Positions 16,545 to 25,094 of a stretch of DNA of 37,894 nt are shown one piece after another. The position numbers were made by a program, and so were the translations under genes. Source of the stretch: Bdellovibrionia bacterium. GTDB taxonomy: Bacteria; Bdellovibrionota; Bdellovibrionia; Bdellovibrionales; UBA1609. The notes beneath the pieces are model-generated. The model worked only from the letters and a program-made list of their open reading frames with translations, was not told where the DNA came from and did not search any database. The first letter of the stretch is position 1, and every line of letters starts with the position of its first letter. The stretch covers positions 1 to 37,894 of the forward strand of contig JAUILT010000021.1 in the NCBI GenBank assembly GCA_030432925.1, written 5' to 3'.

Positions 16545-16732
16545 TCAGCTTCCATGCTGCCAGCCAGAGCCTTATTGCTCTCACACCTTTGATTTTACTA
16601 GAAATATTTTGAAAGCGACAAGTCCAGCTCTTGAACAGTGCCGGTATATTTCCAACATTTCACCCTCACCTTTTTTCCACGTACCTTTTCTGGAGCAGAA
16701 AGTCATGGCACATTCACGCAAGGAATACACAG

Positions 16733-18223
16733 ATGATGAAATCACTTATTCAATTACTTTTTATTATGGGCTCTGTCACAGTTCGAGCAGAAGTCGCTGG
16801 GCATCAAATCCTCGTGACCACTTCTCCCAATGGCGTTCAGGAAAAGTGCATACGGCACCGACTCCCTGGCGCTGACTACCGCGAGAAAGACTCAAAAAAA
16901 GAAGCCGAGTTTTGCTCCATCGATCTTTATAACGGTCACTATGCTATATGTGCCAAAACCTGGAGCACAAGCCCTGGTTCCGTCATTTATAATATCTCCT
17001 CCACAGGTCTCACTGTTTCAAGAGCAGAAGATCAATGCCAACAATTAAACAATGGTCGTGTAGAGGGAGCTCATAAAGTTGCCAAGTTTAAAAATACCAT
17101 GAATGCCCGCGGCACTAGTGGCACCTATTCTCAATCCTCATTGATCTACTATCATATCTCCCGCTACTTTGGGATGCTGACTGACATTCCTGTCTCTGTT
17201 TACAGAAGTATCGACCGGGAGCAACACCTCAACCGAGTGGCCCTAAGAGCCTCTCGTCAAGGGCGTATGGGCAAGCAGATGAAAGCCGGGTGGCGAACAC
17301 TCATTGCAGCAGAGCAGAGCCCAAGCTCTTACTCACCTACTGATGAGCTTTTTACTGATAATCAAAGACAGATTTACGGGATTCTGATCCGCGGACGAGG
17401 TGAACGCTATGGAGCAGAAGTCAATGGCATAAGATCCAAGTGGGGACTCAAACAAAATATTGAATTCACACAAACAGCCCCTTTTATGGCCCTACAATCA
17501 GAAAAAAACTTAAACGCAGCCATTCAAGATGGACTGGTCTCTGCTAGAAAAAACCGTAAACTCAGAGAGGCTCTCGGTGGCTTTGTTTCCAATGAACAAA
17601 TGATCTTTTGGATGACAGAATTGGCCGAAGTGACTCTCATGGATTATATCTTTAGCCAACAAGACCGCATTGGTAACATCGATTACCGCTGGTACTGGGT
17701 GTACGTAAAAAATGATGTCCTCAGTAACAAACGAGAAAAGAGTCTCGAAGACTCCAATGGAGACGAGCTACCCAGAAAAGCCGTAGACTTTTCTAACATC
17801 CAACCCCCAAGCGAAATTGCCGAATATCAACCGGTTCTGATCCAAAAAACCCAACTCAATGACAATGATGCTGGAACACGCAAGCTCAATACCAATGCCA
17901 AAAGCCCTTACGTCAACTACACGAAAAGAGCAAAGATGTTGGAGAAAATCAAACACTACCCAGCTCGCCTTTACTCAAAACTCGTAAAATTTAACGATGA
18001 TCTGCAAACAGCTGGCGTGATCTGGCAATTCATGTCTACACAATTTGATATAAACCCCAAATATCTCGAAAGTGCCCGTTTCTTTGCGAATGAAGCATTA
18101 GAGGTTCTACGTAAAAAATGTGAAAACAAAGAACTGATTTTTGATCTAAACCCAAAAGAGTATCTAATAACAGGAGCTACTCAACCCAAACGAATGGATT
18201 GTCAAACAGGAGATTACCAATGA
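16733..18223 (+). CDS. Exported protein with a kinase-like fold (FAM20/HipA-like motifs)
   Basis: I start at the ATGATG with AAGGA eight bases upstream. The 496-aa product then begins MMKSLIQLLFIMGSVTVRAEV, a signal peptide. Motifs fit a protein-kinase fold in order: GAHKVAKFK (residues ~112-120, a candidate beta3 lysine), SLIYYHISRYFGML then IPVSVYR (helix C and hinge, as in FAM20-type kinases), DYIFSQQDRIGNI (~304-316, a catalytic-loop pattern with D-R-x-x-N), and LNDNDAG (~375-381, a metal-binding DFG equivalent). Several cysteines suit an extracytoplasmic protein. It could be an active secreted kinase, a pseudokinase, or an unrelated fold. The stop overlaps the next start (ATGA). Confidence 0.6.
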   Translation: MMKSLIQLLFIMGSVTVRAEVAGHQILVTTSPNGVQEKCIRHRLPGADYREKDSKKEAEFCSIDLYNGHYAICAKTWSTSPGSVIYNISSTGLTVSRAEDQCQQLNNGRVEGAHKVAKFKNTMNARGTSGTYSQSSLIYYHISRYFGMLTDIPVSVYRSIDREQHLNRVALRASRQGRMGKQMKAGWRTLIAAEQSPSSYSPTDELFTDNQRQIYGILIRGRGERYGAEVNGIRSKWGLKQNIEFTQTAPFMALQSEKNLNAAIQDGLVSARKNRKLREALGGFVSNEQMIFWMTELAEVTLMDYIFSQQDRIGNIDYRWYWVYVKNDVLSNKREKSLEDSNGDELPRKAVDFSNIQPPSEIAEYQPVLIQKTQLNDNDAGTRKLNTNAKSPYVNYTKRAKMLEKIKHYPARLYSKLVKFNDDLQTAGVIWQFMSTQFDINPKYLESARFFANEALEVLRKKCENKELIFDLNPKEYLITGATQPKRMDCQTGDYQ

Positions 18224-18894
18224 AAACAGTACTAATGACATTTATTTTTACAACATTTTCCACAATGGCTCATGCTCGACTACAAACCATGGTAGCAGAC
18301 TACACCCAATTTCTTGGCAAGACTTCCAGTTCCACACGAATCATGAAAAACTCCCCACTGAATCGAGGCAAAGACATGCGCCCAAAAACTGTTTTGAAAG
18401 GTGTTCTCTACTTTGGAGGAAGTGACCGCAAAAGGGCTTTACTCTCTTCGAGCACTCAGCAGTTTTTATGTGAAAGTGGGTTTTCAACCATCTACTCTGT
18501 CTACGACACTCCTAATAGATCCCAAATCAACTGTAACGGAAATACCACCCGTTACCGCAAGATCGGTGAAGCGAAATCCTCTGACAACGCTGGCTCTCGA
18601 GTACGCACGTTTCTAGAAGATATTTATGATATCATTCAATCCAACGGCACCCTTGGACCTATCTATTTACATTGTTGGTATGGTGTTCACGCCTCTAATA
18701 CAATTGCCCAAATTGCATTAAAACAATTTTGTGGCGTCAGTGACTCTGAGCTTGCCCGCAACTGGGACACCGTGGATATTTATGATAGTCTGGGAAGCAA
18801 GGGGATGCGTAAGAATATAAAAAAAATACAAAATTTTTCTCCCTACCAGGACTTAATGATCAGTGCAAAACAAAGGCAACACATTTGCCATTAA
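18220..18894 (+). CDS. Exported tyrosine-phosphatase-like protein with an altered P-loop
   Basis: The start MKTVLMTFIFTTFSTMAHA is a signal peptide; the ATG has GGAG upstream and overlaps the stop of the kinase-like gene. The 224-aa product follows a dual-specificity phosphatase pattern: VLKGVLYFGGSDRK, a strand GFSTIYSVYDTPNR, and PIYLHCWYGVHASNTIAQIAL, where HC at residues ~151-152 begins a P-loop. A classic loop is HC-x5-R; here the sixth residue after Cys is Ala, so the phosphate-binding Arg is missing. It may bind phosphopeptide or a different phospho-substrate, or be inactive. The sequence after the loop (QFCGVSDSELARNWD) is the expected helix. Coupling to a kinase-like gene supports a phospho-related role. 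Confidence 0.6.
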   Translation: MKTVLMTFIFTTFSTMAHARLQTMVADYTQFLGKTSSSTRIMKNSPLNRGKDMRPKTVLKGVLYFGGSDRKRALLSSSTQQFLCESGFSTIYSVYDTPNRSQINCNGNTTRYRKIGEAKSSDNAGSRVRTFLEDIYDIIQSNGTLGPIYLHCWYGVHASNTIAQIALKQFCGVSDSELARNWDTVDIYDSLGSKGMRKNIKKIQNFSPYQDLMISAKQRQHICH

Positions 18895-18928
18895 AAAGTA
18901 TGGTTATGGTTTTTGAGGAGAGATCGAA

Positions 18929-20044
18929 ATGTTAAAAAAATGGATATTTGCTGTTTTAATAGGATTGGTTACAATAACTGTTCCTGTACGAGCAGCAGTA
19001 CCTGAGGGGAATACCTGCCACCGTTTAATGGAGGACCTCACCTATGCCAATACAGATATTCAACTCCACCTGGATTTAAAAGAAGGCAAGGCCAACTTCA
19101 ATATTGAAAAAACCTCCTCCGCAGAAACCCTCACCCCTTCCATAGAGGACACCTTTGCACAGGGGCTTTACTTTTGGATGATTAAGGGAGCCTCTCGCCT
19201 TCCCCACCCTCCAAAGAAAAAAAATATTTTGGAAAATGGTTTTTATGATGTTGCCGTTCCTCTTGATCCCCAAGACCGACAATCTCATCAAGTGATTTTT
19301 CACTATCGCGCTCTGAACCACCAGAACGGAGCTCGATCTGCTATTTTAAAATCTTGCTCAGTCGTGGATGCTCGAGGACGACAACTGGGTAGGTATTCAT
19401 TAAAAAGTCTTCTCCGCGAGCTGGAGTCGACAACTACGCCCCCTCCGTTTTTACAACTTAAATACAATGACCATCTGATTCCATTTCCCACGATCATTTC
19501 TGAGGAGGTCTATTTAAAATACCATCACTTCTTTGTCACATTTTACTACAATCCCTCACAAAGAGGTGGGCACCTAAGAGAACTGGAAGACCTACACGAT
19601 ATTGAAACCCTTTCTCAGCTAGAGTGGCGCCGCCGCAAATACCATCGACAGAACATGCGTCGCTGGATTATGGAGCGATTTGCTAGATACGCCGTGGTTC
19701 ACCTAGCTCTCATTGCCTCAACCCCTTTATGGATTGAAAAAATGCCCGGTAGTGGCATATTCTTTCGAAGTCCTCAGCCAGTAGTGACAGAGGCTGTGCC
19801 TCCCGCTCTTGCTCAAATAACAGGTCCCACATCATTGAACTACTTTTTTGATGGCCAGCCTGTTGAAATCTTTCTTTTAAAAAATGCTGATGACCAGTAC
19901 AGCTTGCTCTTATCACCGGCTCATTGGGACAAAGTGAATGCCTCCAATCAGATCAAACTCACAGACTCAGAGGGGCAAACCCACTCATTCTTTGTGGTGA
20001 CCCTCTCAGATGGAAACAAAGCCTTGATTCGCCTCACCGAGTAA
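18929..20044 (+). CDS. Exported protein of unknown function
   Basis: The 371-aa product has a signal peptide (MLKKWIFAVLIGLVTITVPVRAA) and TTGAGGAGAG just upstream of the ATG. The N-terminal ~200 residues look beta-rich; a basic helical stretch follows (LEWRRRKYHRQNMRRWIMERF), then a hydrophobic segment YAVVHLALIASTPLWI that could be a membrane helix or membrane-associated helix. The C-terminal ~100 residues are again beta-rich. I recognise no family. It is 34 bp downstream of the phosphatase-like gene on the same strand, so it is probably the third gene of the same operon. Confidence 0.65.
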   Translation: MLKKWIFAVLIGLVTITVPVRAAVPEGNTCHRLMEDLTYANTDIQLHLDLKEGKANFNIEKTSSAETLTPSIEDTFAQGLYFWMIKGASRLPHPPKKKNILENGFYDVAVPLDPQDRQSHQVIFHYRALNHQNGARSAILKSCSVVDARGRQLGRYSLKSLLRELESTTTPPPFLQLKYNDHLIPFPTIISEEVYLKYHHFFVTFYYNPSQRGGHLRELEDLHDIETLSQLEWRRRKYHRQNMRRWIMERFARYAVVHLALIASTPLWIEKMPGSGIFFRSPQPVVTEAVPPALAQITGPTSLNYFFDGQPVEIFLLKNADDQYSLLLSPAHWDKVNASNQIKLTDSEGQTHSFFVVTLSDGNKALIRLTE

Positions 20045-20109
20045 AAGTGCTCGTCAATACTTTCCTCTTTCTTCTTGTTATTTGCTTTTAGGCTCTCTTT
20101 TTCGTAGAG

Positions 20110-20137
20110 TTTTACACAGATCCCCGGTTTAGATTTT
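20110..20137 (-). repeat. Dispersed intergenic element, copy 4 (two-base insertion)
   Basis: On the minus strand it reads AAAATCTAAACCGGGGATCT followed by GTGTAAAA. It matches the consensus with two extra G in the CCGG core. It lies in the gap before the 20171 gene. Its 3' part overlaps a second similar string, CCGGATTGGTGTA at 20138-20150 on the plus strand. Confidence 0.4.
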
Positions 20138-20170
20138 CCGGATTGGTGTACGTATCTCAAGGAGAAAGAG

Positions 20171-20728
20171 ATGAAAGCCTTACCCCTCATTCTAGCTCTA
20201 TTCCTAACTCTGTCAGCTTGGTCAGCTCCGCATCCCGGCACCTCCAGCTCTTTTCTCATTGGACAAGACAACGGTCGGTTTATTTCACAGCATGGATTTT
20301 TACTGAATGCTGCTGGAACTCATTGGCAACACCAACACACTCCAAAAAATATTAAAAATATTGAAACCATGTATTTATCACAAAACTCCATCGGTGGAAT
20401 GAAAGCCTCTCTCACAGTGCGTGTGGATGATCTTTCTCGCACCACCTCATTGGGAGCTTATATGCAAAAATGGGCTCGCGATTACCATCGCTTTGGCTTT
20501 GATATTTTGAATTCCCAAAAAGTGAAGGTCGGCTCTTACAAAGCTCACATGATTGACCTCATTCACAAGCCCTCCTCCAAACAACTGCGCCAAGTCGTGT
20601 TCTTTCGAAACCAAAAAGCTGTGGTCTTCACCTGTCGGGATAACCGACAGACTTTTTTAAAATCACTGAAGTCCTGTAATGAAATTATTCGCAGCTTTCG
20701 CTGGGCTCGGGCGAGTCTCTCTAACTGA
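20171..20728 (+). CDS. Exported protein, possibly DcrB/PsbP-like
   Basis: The 185-aa product begins MKALPLILALFLTLSAWSAP, a signal peptide, with AAGGAG eight bases before the ATG. The mature part alternates short strands and helices: SSFLIGQDNGRFISQHGFLLNAA, TMYLSQNSIGGMKASLTVRVDD, LGAYMQKWARDYHRFGFDIL, then AHMIDLIHKP, VVFFRNQKAVVFTCRD and FLKSLKSCNEIIRSFRW. This is the layout of small DcrB/PsbP-type (DUF1795-like) periplasmic proteins, but the match is only structural impression. It lies 126 bp after the previous exported gene and overlaps the convergent helicase gene by eight bases. Confidence 0.6.
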   Translation: MKALPLILALFLTLSAWSAPHPGTSSSFLIGQDNGRFISQHGFLLNAAGTHWQHQHTPKNIKNIETMYLSQNSIGGMKASLTVRVDDLSRTTSLGAYMQKWARDYHRFGFDILNSQKVKVGSYKAHMIDLIHKPSSKQLRQVVFFRNQKAVVFTCRDNRQTFLKSLKSCNEIIRSFRWARASLSN

Positions 20729-22502
20729 ACAGTTTCTTTATAAATCCGCCAATTTTTTTACCAATACCCTCTGACTGTTTCTTTACCTGGGCTGAAGCGT
20801 TACTTGGACGCTGAGAGCGACGTCTTTGAGAGCTTCCCCCCTTGCGCTTGCGTTGATTATTCCCCTTACCACTGCTGCTGGCATTGCGTCTTCTAGAAGA
20901 CTCATTACGATGACCATCTCCGGACTTGGGTTTATGTCTACCGGTCTGTCGATCTCTGTGAGCCCCATTGATTGAAGTGCTCTTTTGATTTCGATCAGAG
21001 TCATCAGACCTGACGCCATCCCGCCCCCGGTCTTTGTCTCCATCACGCTGAAGTTTTTTAGAATATCTCTTGCTCTTGGCACCACCATCACTTTTACGGT
21101 GACTACCGCGCCCTCTTCTTTGATCACGATCTCTAGAACCACTTACCTTTCTATCACGACCACCGGAACGCCCCCCTTTAGAGCCTCCCCCACTTTTTGA
21201 AGAATACTCTAGCTCGTTGTCCCTAGGAAATGGCTCATACTCTTTCACCAAAAACTCATCTTCAATCCAACCTGTTTCTACTTTTTTTCGAGTATAGTCT
21301 TCAATACGAGCCAAGGCCTCTACATCACGATCACTGACCAGTGAAAAAGCACGCCCCTTAGCGCTGGCACGACCTGTTCGGCCAATCCGGTGAATATAGT
21401 TTTCGGGGTCATCGGGCAATTCATAATTGATGACCATATCTACGCCCACAACATCTAAACCCCGAGCGGCCACATCTGTAGCCACGAGAATATTGCGATC
21501 TCCTTTTTCTGATTTGAATTGAGCCATTACACGGTTGCGCTGACCTTGAGTCAAAAGACTGGAGATCCCCAAGGCAGGATACCCATTTTTATTCAAGAAA
21601 AGGGCAATACGCTCCACATTGCGTTTGAAGTTACTAAAAATAATCACCTGCTTCGGCTGATGCTGCTTTAAAAGCGACAGCAAGGCCCCTGGTTTGTCAT
21701 TGTGACCTAGGTGAAAAAGCTCATCATCCACATTGTCTGCCGTAGCCTGATCTTTACTGATATTGATTTCCACGGGGTCCGCACCAAACTCATAGGCCGT
21801 GTTCATGACATCAAAATTCAAGGTGGCACTGTAAACCAAAAACTGTCGGTCTTTTGGCATACGCTTCAGAAGATACTTCATGTCATCTTTAAAGCCCATG
21901 TCAAACATACGATCAGCCTCATCAAATACAACAGCACGAATTTGGTTTAAATCCACAACATGCTCTTTATAGAGATCAATCAATCGCCCTGGAGTGGCCA
22001 CAACAATGTCCACACCCTTTTTCACACGCTCGATTTGTTTTTCGTAAGAGGTACCCCCAAAAATCGCCACAGTTTTGATTTCACCACCAGGACACAGCTC
22101 CTGTACGTTACTGCAAACTTGATCCGCCAGTTCTCTCGTAGGAGTTAGAACCAAAAGGTAGTTTTTTTGTTTCCAATTAAAGAAGAGCCTTTGCTTTTCC
22201 TGTTCATCTTTAGGCTGAGCATTGTCCGTCAGTTGTTTTAAATCTTCGCCAGAGACTTCTTCATCGCTTCCATCTCCAGAGGAGAATTCTCTGGCATACT
22301 CACGAGACTTTAAAACTCTATCCATCAGTGGCAATAAAAATGCTGCTGTTTTTCCAGTTCCGGTTTGAGCCAAGCCGGCCACGTCTTTTCCTGCAAGTAT
22401 GTAAGGTATAGATGCTTCCTGGATATCGGTGCACTTTTCAAACCCCTGCTGTTTTATTCCAGCAACAAGTGCAGGGTGGAGATCAAATTCAGAAAATTTC
22501 AC
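20721..22502 (-). CDS. DEAD-box RNA helicase with an acidic insert and a long basic tail
   Basis: The 593-aa product is an ATP-dependent RNA helicase of the RhlE/RhlB type. Motifs appear in order: the Q-motif region FEKCTDIQEASIPYIL, AQTGTGKTAAFLLP (motif I), PTRELADQV (Ia), TPGRLID (Ib), VFDEADRMFD (II), VYSATL (III), ATDVAARGLDV (V) and HRIGRTGR (VI). Between motifs I and Ia there is an acidic insert of about 45 residues (EFSSGDGSDEEVSGEDLKQL onward). The last ~160 residues are a Lys/Arg/Ser/Gly-rich disordered tail, likely RNA-binding, ending KKIGGFIKKLFS. The GTG start has AGAGG upstream. It probably acts in ribosome assembly or RNA decay. Confidence 0.92.
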   Translation of the reverse strand: MKFSEFDLHPALVAGIKQQGFEKCTDIQEASIPYILAGKDVAGLAQTGTGKTAAFLLPLMDRVLKSREYAREFSSGDGSDEEVSGEDLKQLTDNAQPKDEQEKQRLFFNWKQKNYLLVLTPTRELADQVCSNVQELCPGGEIKTVAIFGGTSYEKQIERVKKGVDIVVATPGRLIDLYKEHVVDLNQIRAVVFDEADRMFDMGFKDDMKYLLKRMPKDRQFLVYSATLNFDVMNTAYEFGADPVEINISKDQATADNVDDELFHLGHNDKPGALLSLLKQHQPKQVIIFSNFKRNVERIALFLNKNGYPALGISSLLTQGQRNRVMAQFKSEKGDRNILVATDVAARGLDVVGVDMVINYELPDDPENYIHRIGRTGRASAKGRAFSLVSDRDVEALARIEDYTRKKVETGWIEDEFLVKEYEPFPRDNELEYSSKSGGGSKGGRSGGRDRKVSGSRDRDQRRGRGSHRKSDGGAKSKRYSKKLQRDGDKDRGRDGVRSDDSDRNQKSTSINGAHRDRQTGRHKPKSGDGHRNESSRRRNASSSGKGNNQRKRKGGSSQRRRSQRPSNASAQVKKQSEGIGKKIGGFIKKLFS

Positions 22503-22517
22503 AGACGCCTCTCATTG

Positions 22518-22534
22518 ATGACATGATACGTCAT
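22518..22534. repeat. Palindrome upstream of the helicase start
   Basis: ATGAC-ATGATAC-GTCAT lies 16 bases upstream of the helicase GTG, in its 5' leader. It could be an operator or an mRNA hairpin near the ribosome site. A longer inverted repeat TTTGTTCG/CGAACAAA (22534-22541 and 22576-22583) follows in the gap behind the hydrolase stop and may help end that transcript. Confidence 0.3.
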
Positions 22535-22618
22535 TTGTTCGTGGGATAGGTTCTAGACTCTGGAAAATATCACTCCGAACAAAAAAATGTCAAAGCTGGA
22601 AATAACAGACTATCGACC

Positions 22619-23449
22619 TCAGAAAGCCCGGCCATTTGCTTCTGAGAGAAAATTCTTTAGAATTCGAGTAAATTCTTCAACTTGATCAAAATGCACCCAG
22701 TGCCCAGAGTCCTTCACCTCCATACCTTGAACCTCAGGATTCGTTTGCAACACTTGCTCAAATACGTCCCGCGGCAAGTCCTCGGAGTGCTCGCCGCGGA
22801 CCCAAAGGGTGGGGCACTTCAAAGCCTTGACCTGGTCCCATCGGTCTCTGGTTCGCCCTTCGGTGAGGCTTTGTAAAACACCGCTCAATGAAAATCGCCA
22901 AGAAAAGGTCCCATCTGGCTGCTCAGCAATATTGGTGTAAAAATAATTGGCCAGAGTGACAGCTTTCTTCCCCCCCATCAAGCGGCGAGGAAACTCATTC
23001 TCAAAAAAACTCTTGGCCTGATGACGATCTAAAAAGGGAACTGGCACCAATGCCAATAACCGTTCAATTTTGTCCACACTGTCCTGGCCCGAAGTCGGCC
23101 CAATGTCTTCAATGACCAGTGAAATGAGCTTTTCCGGATAGAGACTCGCAAAAGCCAGAGCATTTCTCCCTCCCATACTATGCCCCACCAAATTGATAGA
23201 TGTCCATTGCAGGTCATTAAGAATCCGATGCAAGTCCTCTGCATAATCCTCCGGAGCGTAGCCAGATTCTGGTTGAAAAGAGCGCCCATGGCCCCTTTGA
23301 TCAAAAATCAAAATCCGATAGTGATCTTTCAGGCTGGATGTGACCTTTCTCCAGTTATTTCCAGCCCCCAACAATCCATGGAGAAATACAAGCTTGGGCC
23401 CACCTTCCAAACCCAGAACCTGATAGTGGAAATTCTCCAAATAAGACAT
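22619..23449 (-). CDS. Alpha/beta hydrolase
   Basis: The 276-aa cytoplasmic product has an alpha/beta-hydrolase fold. It shows the oxyanion region FLHGLLGAGNNWRKV, the FDQRGHGRS strand, the nucleophile elbow VGHSMGGRNAL (Ser ~105), and the C-terminal catalytic His in DSGHWVHFDQVEEF; the acid is probably the Asp/Glu near TLWVRGEHSED. It resembles the YbfF/esterase and epoxide-hydrolase-like group, so it is likely an acyl esterase or thioesterase. Substrate is unknown. The gene stands alone on minus, 55 bp from divergent pcnB. Confidence 0.85.
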   Translation of the reverse strand: MSYLENFHYQVLGLEGGPKLVFLHGLLGAGNNWRKVTSSLKDHYRILIFDQRGHGRSFQPESGYAPEDYAEDLHRILNDLQWTSINLVGHSMGGRNALAFASLYPEKLISLVIEDIGPTSGQDSVDKIERLLALVPVPFLDRHQAKSFFENEFPRRLMGGKKAVTLANYFYTNIAEQPDGTFSWRFSLSGVLQSLTEGRTRDRWDQVKALKCPTLWVRGEHSEDLPRDVFEQVLQTNPEVQGMEVKDSGHWVHFDQVEEFTRILKNFLSEANGRAF

Positions 23450-23467
23450 TTCAACCCCTTCTCAATG

Positions 23468-23496
23468 TTGACCCGAAGACCGGCTAAAGACATATT
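23468..23496 (+). promoter_or_regulatory. Promoter candidate for pcnB
   Basis: TTGACC at 23468-23473 is followed after 17 bases by CATATT at 23491-23496. The predicted start site would fall at or within a few bases of the pcnB ATG (23505), and no ribosome site is present. This suggests a leaderless message. Confidence 0.35.
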
Positions 23497-23504
23497 TACA
23501 CTCT

Positions 23505-24788
23505 ATGCCACACAACAAGCAACCTCGACTGCATCCGAGTTGGATCGACACCCACGCGCTGGGCATCGTCAAAGCTCTCCAAAAAAATGATTTTGAGACC
23601 TACCTGGTGGGCGGGTGTGTGCGTGACCTACTTTTAGGTATTGAGCCCAAGGATTTTGATATTGCCACCACAGCTCATCCCGAAGAGGTCAAAAAAATCA
23701 TTCATAAATCCTACGTGATCGGAAAACGCTTTCGCCTGGTCCTGGTCAAACGAGATGACCAACAGTTTGAAGTGGCCACGTTTCGAAAAGACATCAAAGA
23801 TTTTGAAGGCAATGACCAAGAGTTACCTTCTGGAGATAACCTATTTGGAACCGCAGAAGAAGATGCCAACCGCAGAGACTTCACAATCAATGCCCTATTT
23901 TACGACCCTGTGGGCAATCAACTTTTAGACTACCCGGGAGGGCTACCAGATTTAGAAAGCGGTGTGATTCGCATGATTGGCGAACCTACAGAAAGGCTCA
24001 TTGAAGATCCAATTCGAATTTTGCGAGCCCTACGATTGGCCCATAAAATTGAGTTCACTATTGATCCCAACCTTAAGACTGCCATGAAAGCCCAATCTAA
24101 AACTCTTTTAGAGGCAGCTCTCCCTAGAAAACGCGAAGAGTTTTTGAAACTTCTGCGTCTGAAGGACCCCGCACTACCATTTATAGAAGCTCATGATCTG
24201 GATATTCTTAAGTTTGCAGCTCCCACCCTTGATAAAGTGTACGAGTCTGATGAGTCCCTTGAAATTTTTACTCGTTATCTTCAAGCCACTCACGACAAAG
24301 CCCTTGATCGCAATAGCCCAGTGGAACTCTTTGGAATCTTGGTATTAGCTTATATTCGTGCCCGCATTTCCAAAAACCCTGAAAAGCCGTTGAAGTCAAA
24401 AGACCTCCTGGAACACCCAGAACTATCCCTATTGATGAAAGATGAGCTGGGTATGTTTAAATACGAACAAAGTCTGGTGACCAAAGCCATTCAGCTACAA
24501 GCCACACTGGCCCGGCGGCCTGAGTTTGAAAGAAAAGGCGAGCGTAGACAAATGGCCGTGTTAAAAAATGAATCTCTCCCCCTAGCCATGAAAATCGCTG
24601 GGCGAGACTTCACTCTGTCTACGGGAGACTGGCATTTTTGGCTGAATCGCTACTGGGAGGCCTTGCCAAAAATACAGTCCTTACGAGAAGATGAAAAGGC
24701 TCAACGGCGCAGCAGCCGTCGGCGACGACCCCGACGACCTCGCGACCCAAAAAGCAAGCCTGGACACGTGGAGAAAGTCGAGGGATAA
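23505..24788 (+). CDS. pcnB: Poly(A) polymerase / tRNA nucleotidyltransferase family protein
   Basis: Class II nucleotidyltransferases add CCA to tRNA or poly(A) tails to RNA for decay. The 427-aa product has YLVGGCVRDLLLGIEPKDFDIATTA (G-G-V-R-D and the D-x-D catalytic pair), TFRKDIKDFEG, NRRDFTINALFYDPVG and DPIRILRALRLAHKIEF, all in the expected order. The C-terminus RRSSRRRRPRRPRDPKSK is the basic tail typical of PcnB rather than of CCA-adding enzymes, so I prefer poly(A) polymerase I; CCA activity cannot be excluded. The ATG has no ribosome site. It is divergent from the hydrolase gene and 45 bp before tatA. Confidence 0.85.
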   Translation: MPHNKQPRLHPSWIDTHALGIVKALQKNDFETYLVGGCVRDLLLGIEPKDFDIATTAHPEEVKKIIHKSYVIGKRFRLVLVKRDDQQFEVATFRKDIKDFEGNDQELPSGDNLFGTAEEDANRRDFTINALFYDPVGNQLLDYPGGLPDLESGVIRMIGEPTERLIEDPIRILRALRLAHKIEFTIDPNLKTAMKAQSKTLLEAALPRKREEFLKLLRLKDPALPFIEAHDLDILKFAAPTLDKVYESDESLEIFTRYLQATHDKALDRNSPVELFGILVLAYIRARISKNPEKPLKSKDLLEHPELSLLMKDELGMFKYEQSLVTKAIQLQATLARRPEFERKGERRQMAVLKNESLPLAMKIAGRDFTLSTGDWHFWLNRYWEALPKIQSLREDEKAQRRSSRRRRPRRPRDPKSKPGHVEKVEG

Positions 24789-24833
24789 TACACTAGGTCA
24801 GTATATACACTAATGAAAAACCGGAGGTCATCC

Positions 24834-25070
24834 ATGAGTCCATCAATCTGGCAGATTCTGATCGTCGTCGCAATTTTTGCCATCCTATTTATGGGGCCCA
24901 GTCGAATACCTGGAATTGGCAAGTCCTTGGGTGAAGCCATTCGCGGCTTCAAAAAGGGCCTAGATGACAACGAAATTGATGTCACTGATTCGGTCAAGAG
25001 AGAGCAAGTGGCTGAGGGCGGTGATGATGAAAAGATTAAAAATAAAGAGGCCAAAAAAGAAACCACCTAA
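24834..25070 (+). CDS. tatA: Sec-independent translocase subunit TatA
   Basis: TatA forms the pore-like part of the twin-arginine export system. The 78-aa product has the standard form: a short N-terminal stretch, one membrane helix (IWQILIVVAIFAILFMGP), the hinge FMGPSRIPGIGKSLGEAIRGFKKGL with its amphipathic helix, and a charged tail. I start at MSPSIWQ because GGAGGT lies six bases upstream; the track start seven codons earlier overlaps that site. No tatB or tatC is in the window. The gene is 45 bp after pcnB and convergent with the transketolase gene. Confidence 0.93.
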   Translation: MSPSIWQILIVVAIFAILFMGPSRIPGIGKSLGEAIRGFKKGLDDNEIDVTDSVKREQVAEGGDDEKIKNKEAKKETT

Positions 25071-25094
25071 GGTATTACACCTCTGGTGTTGTGC

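Noticed and set aside
16706-16722. TGGCAC...GC as a sigma54 promoter before the kinase-like gene
   Set aside because: GG to GC spacing is nine rather than ten and the TTGC block is not matched.
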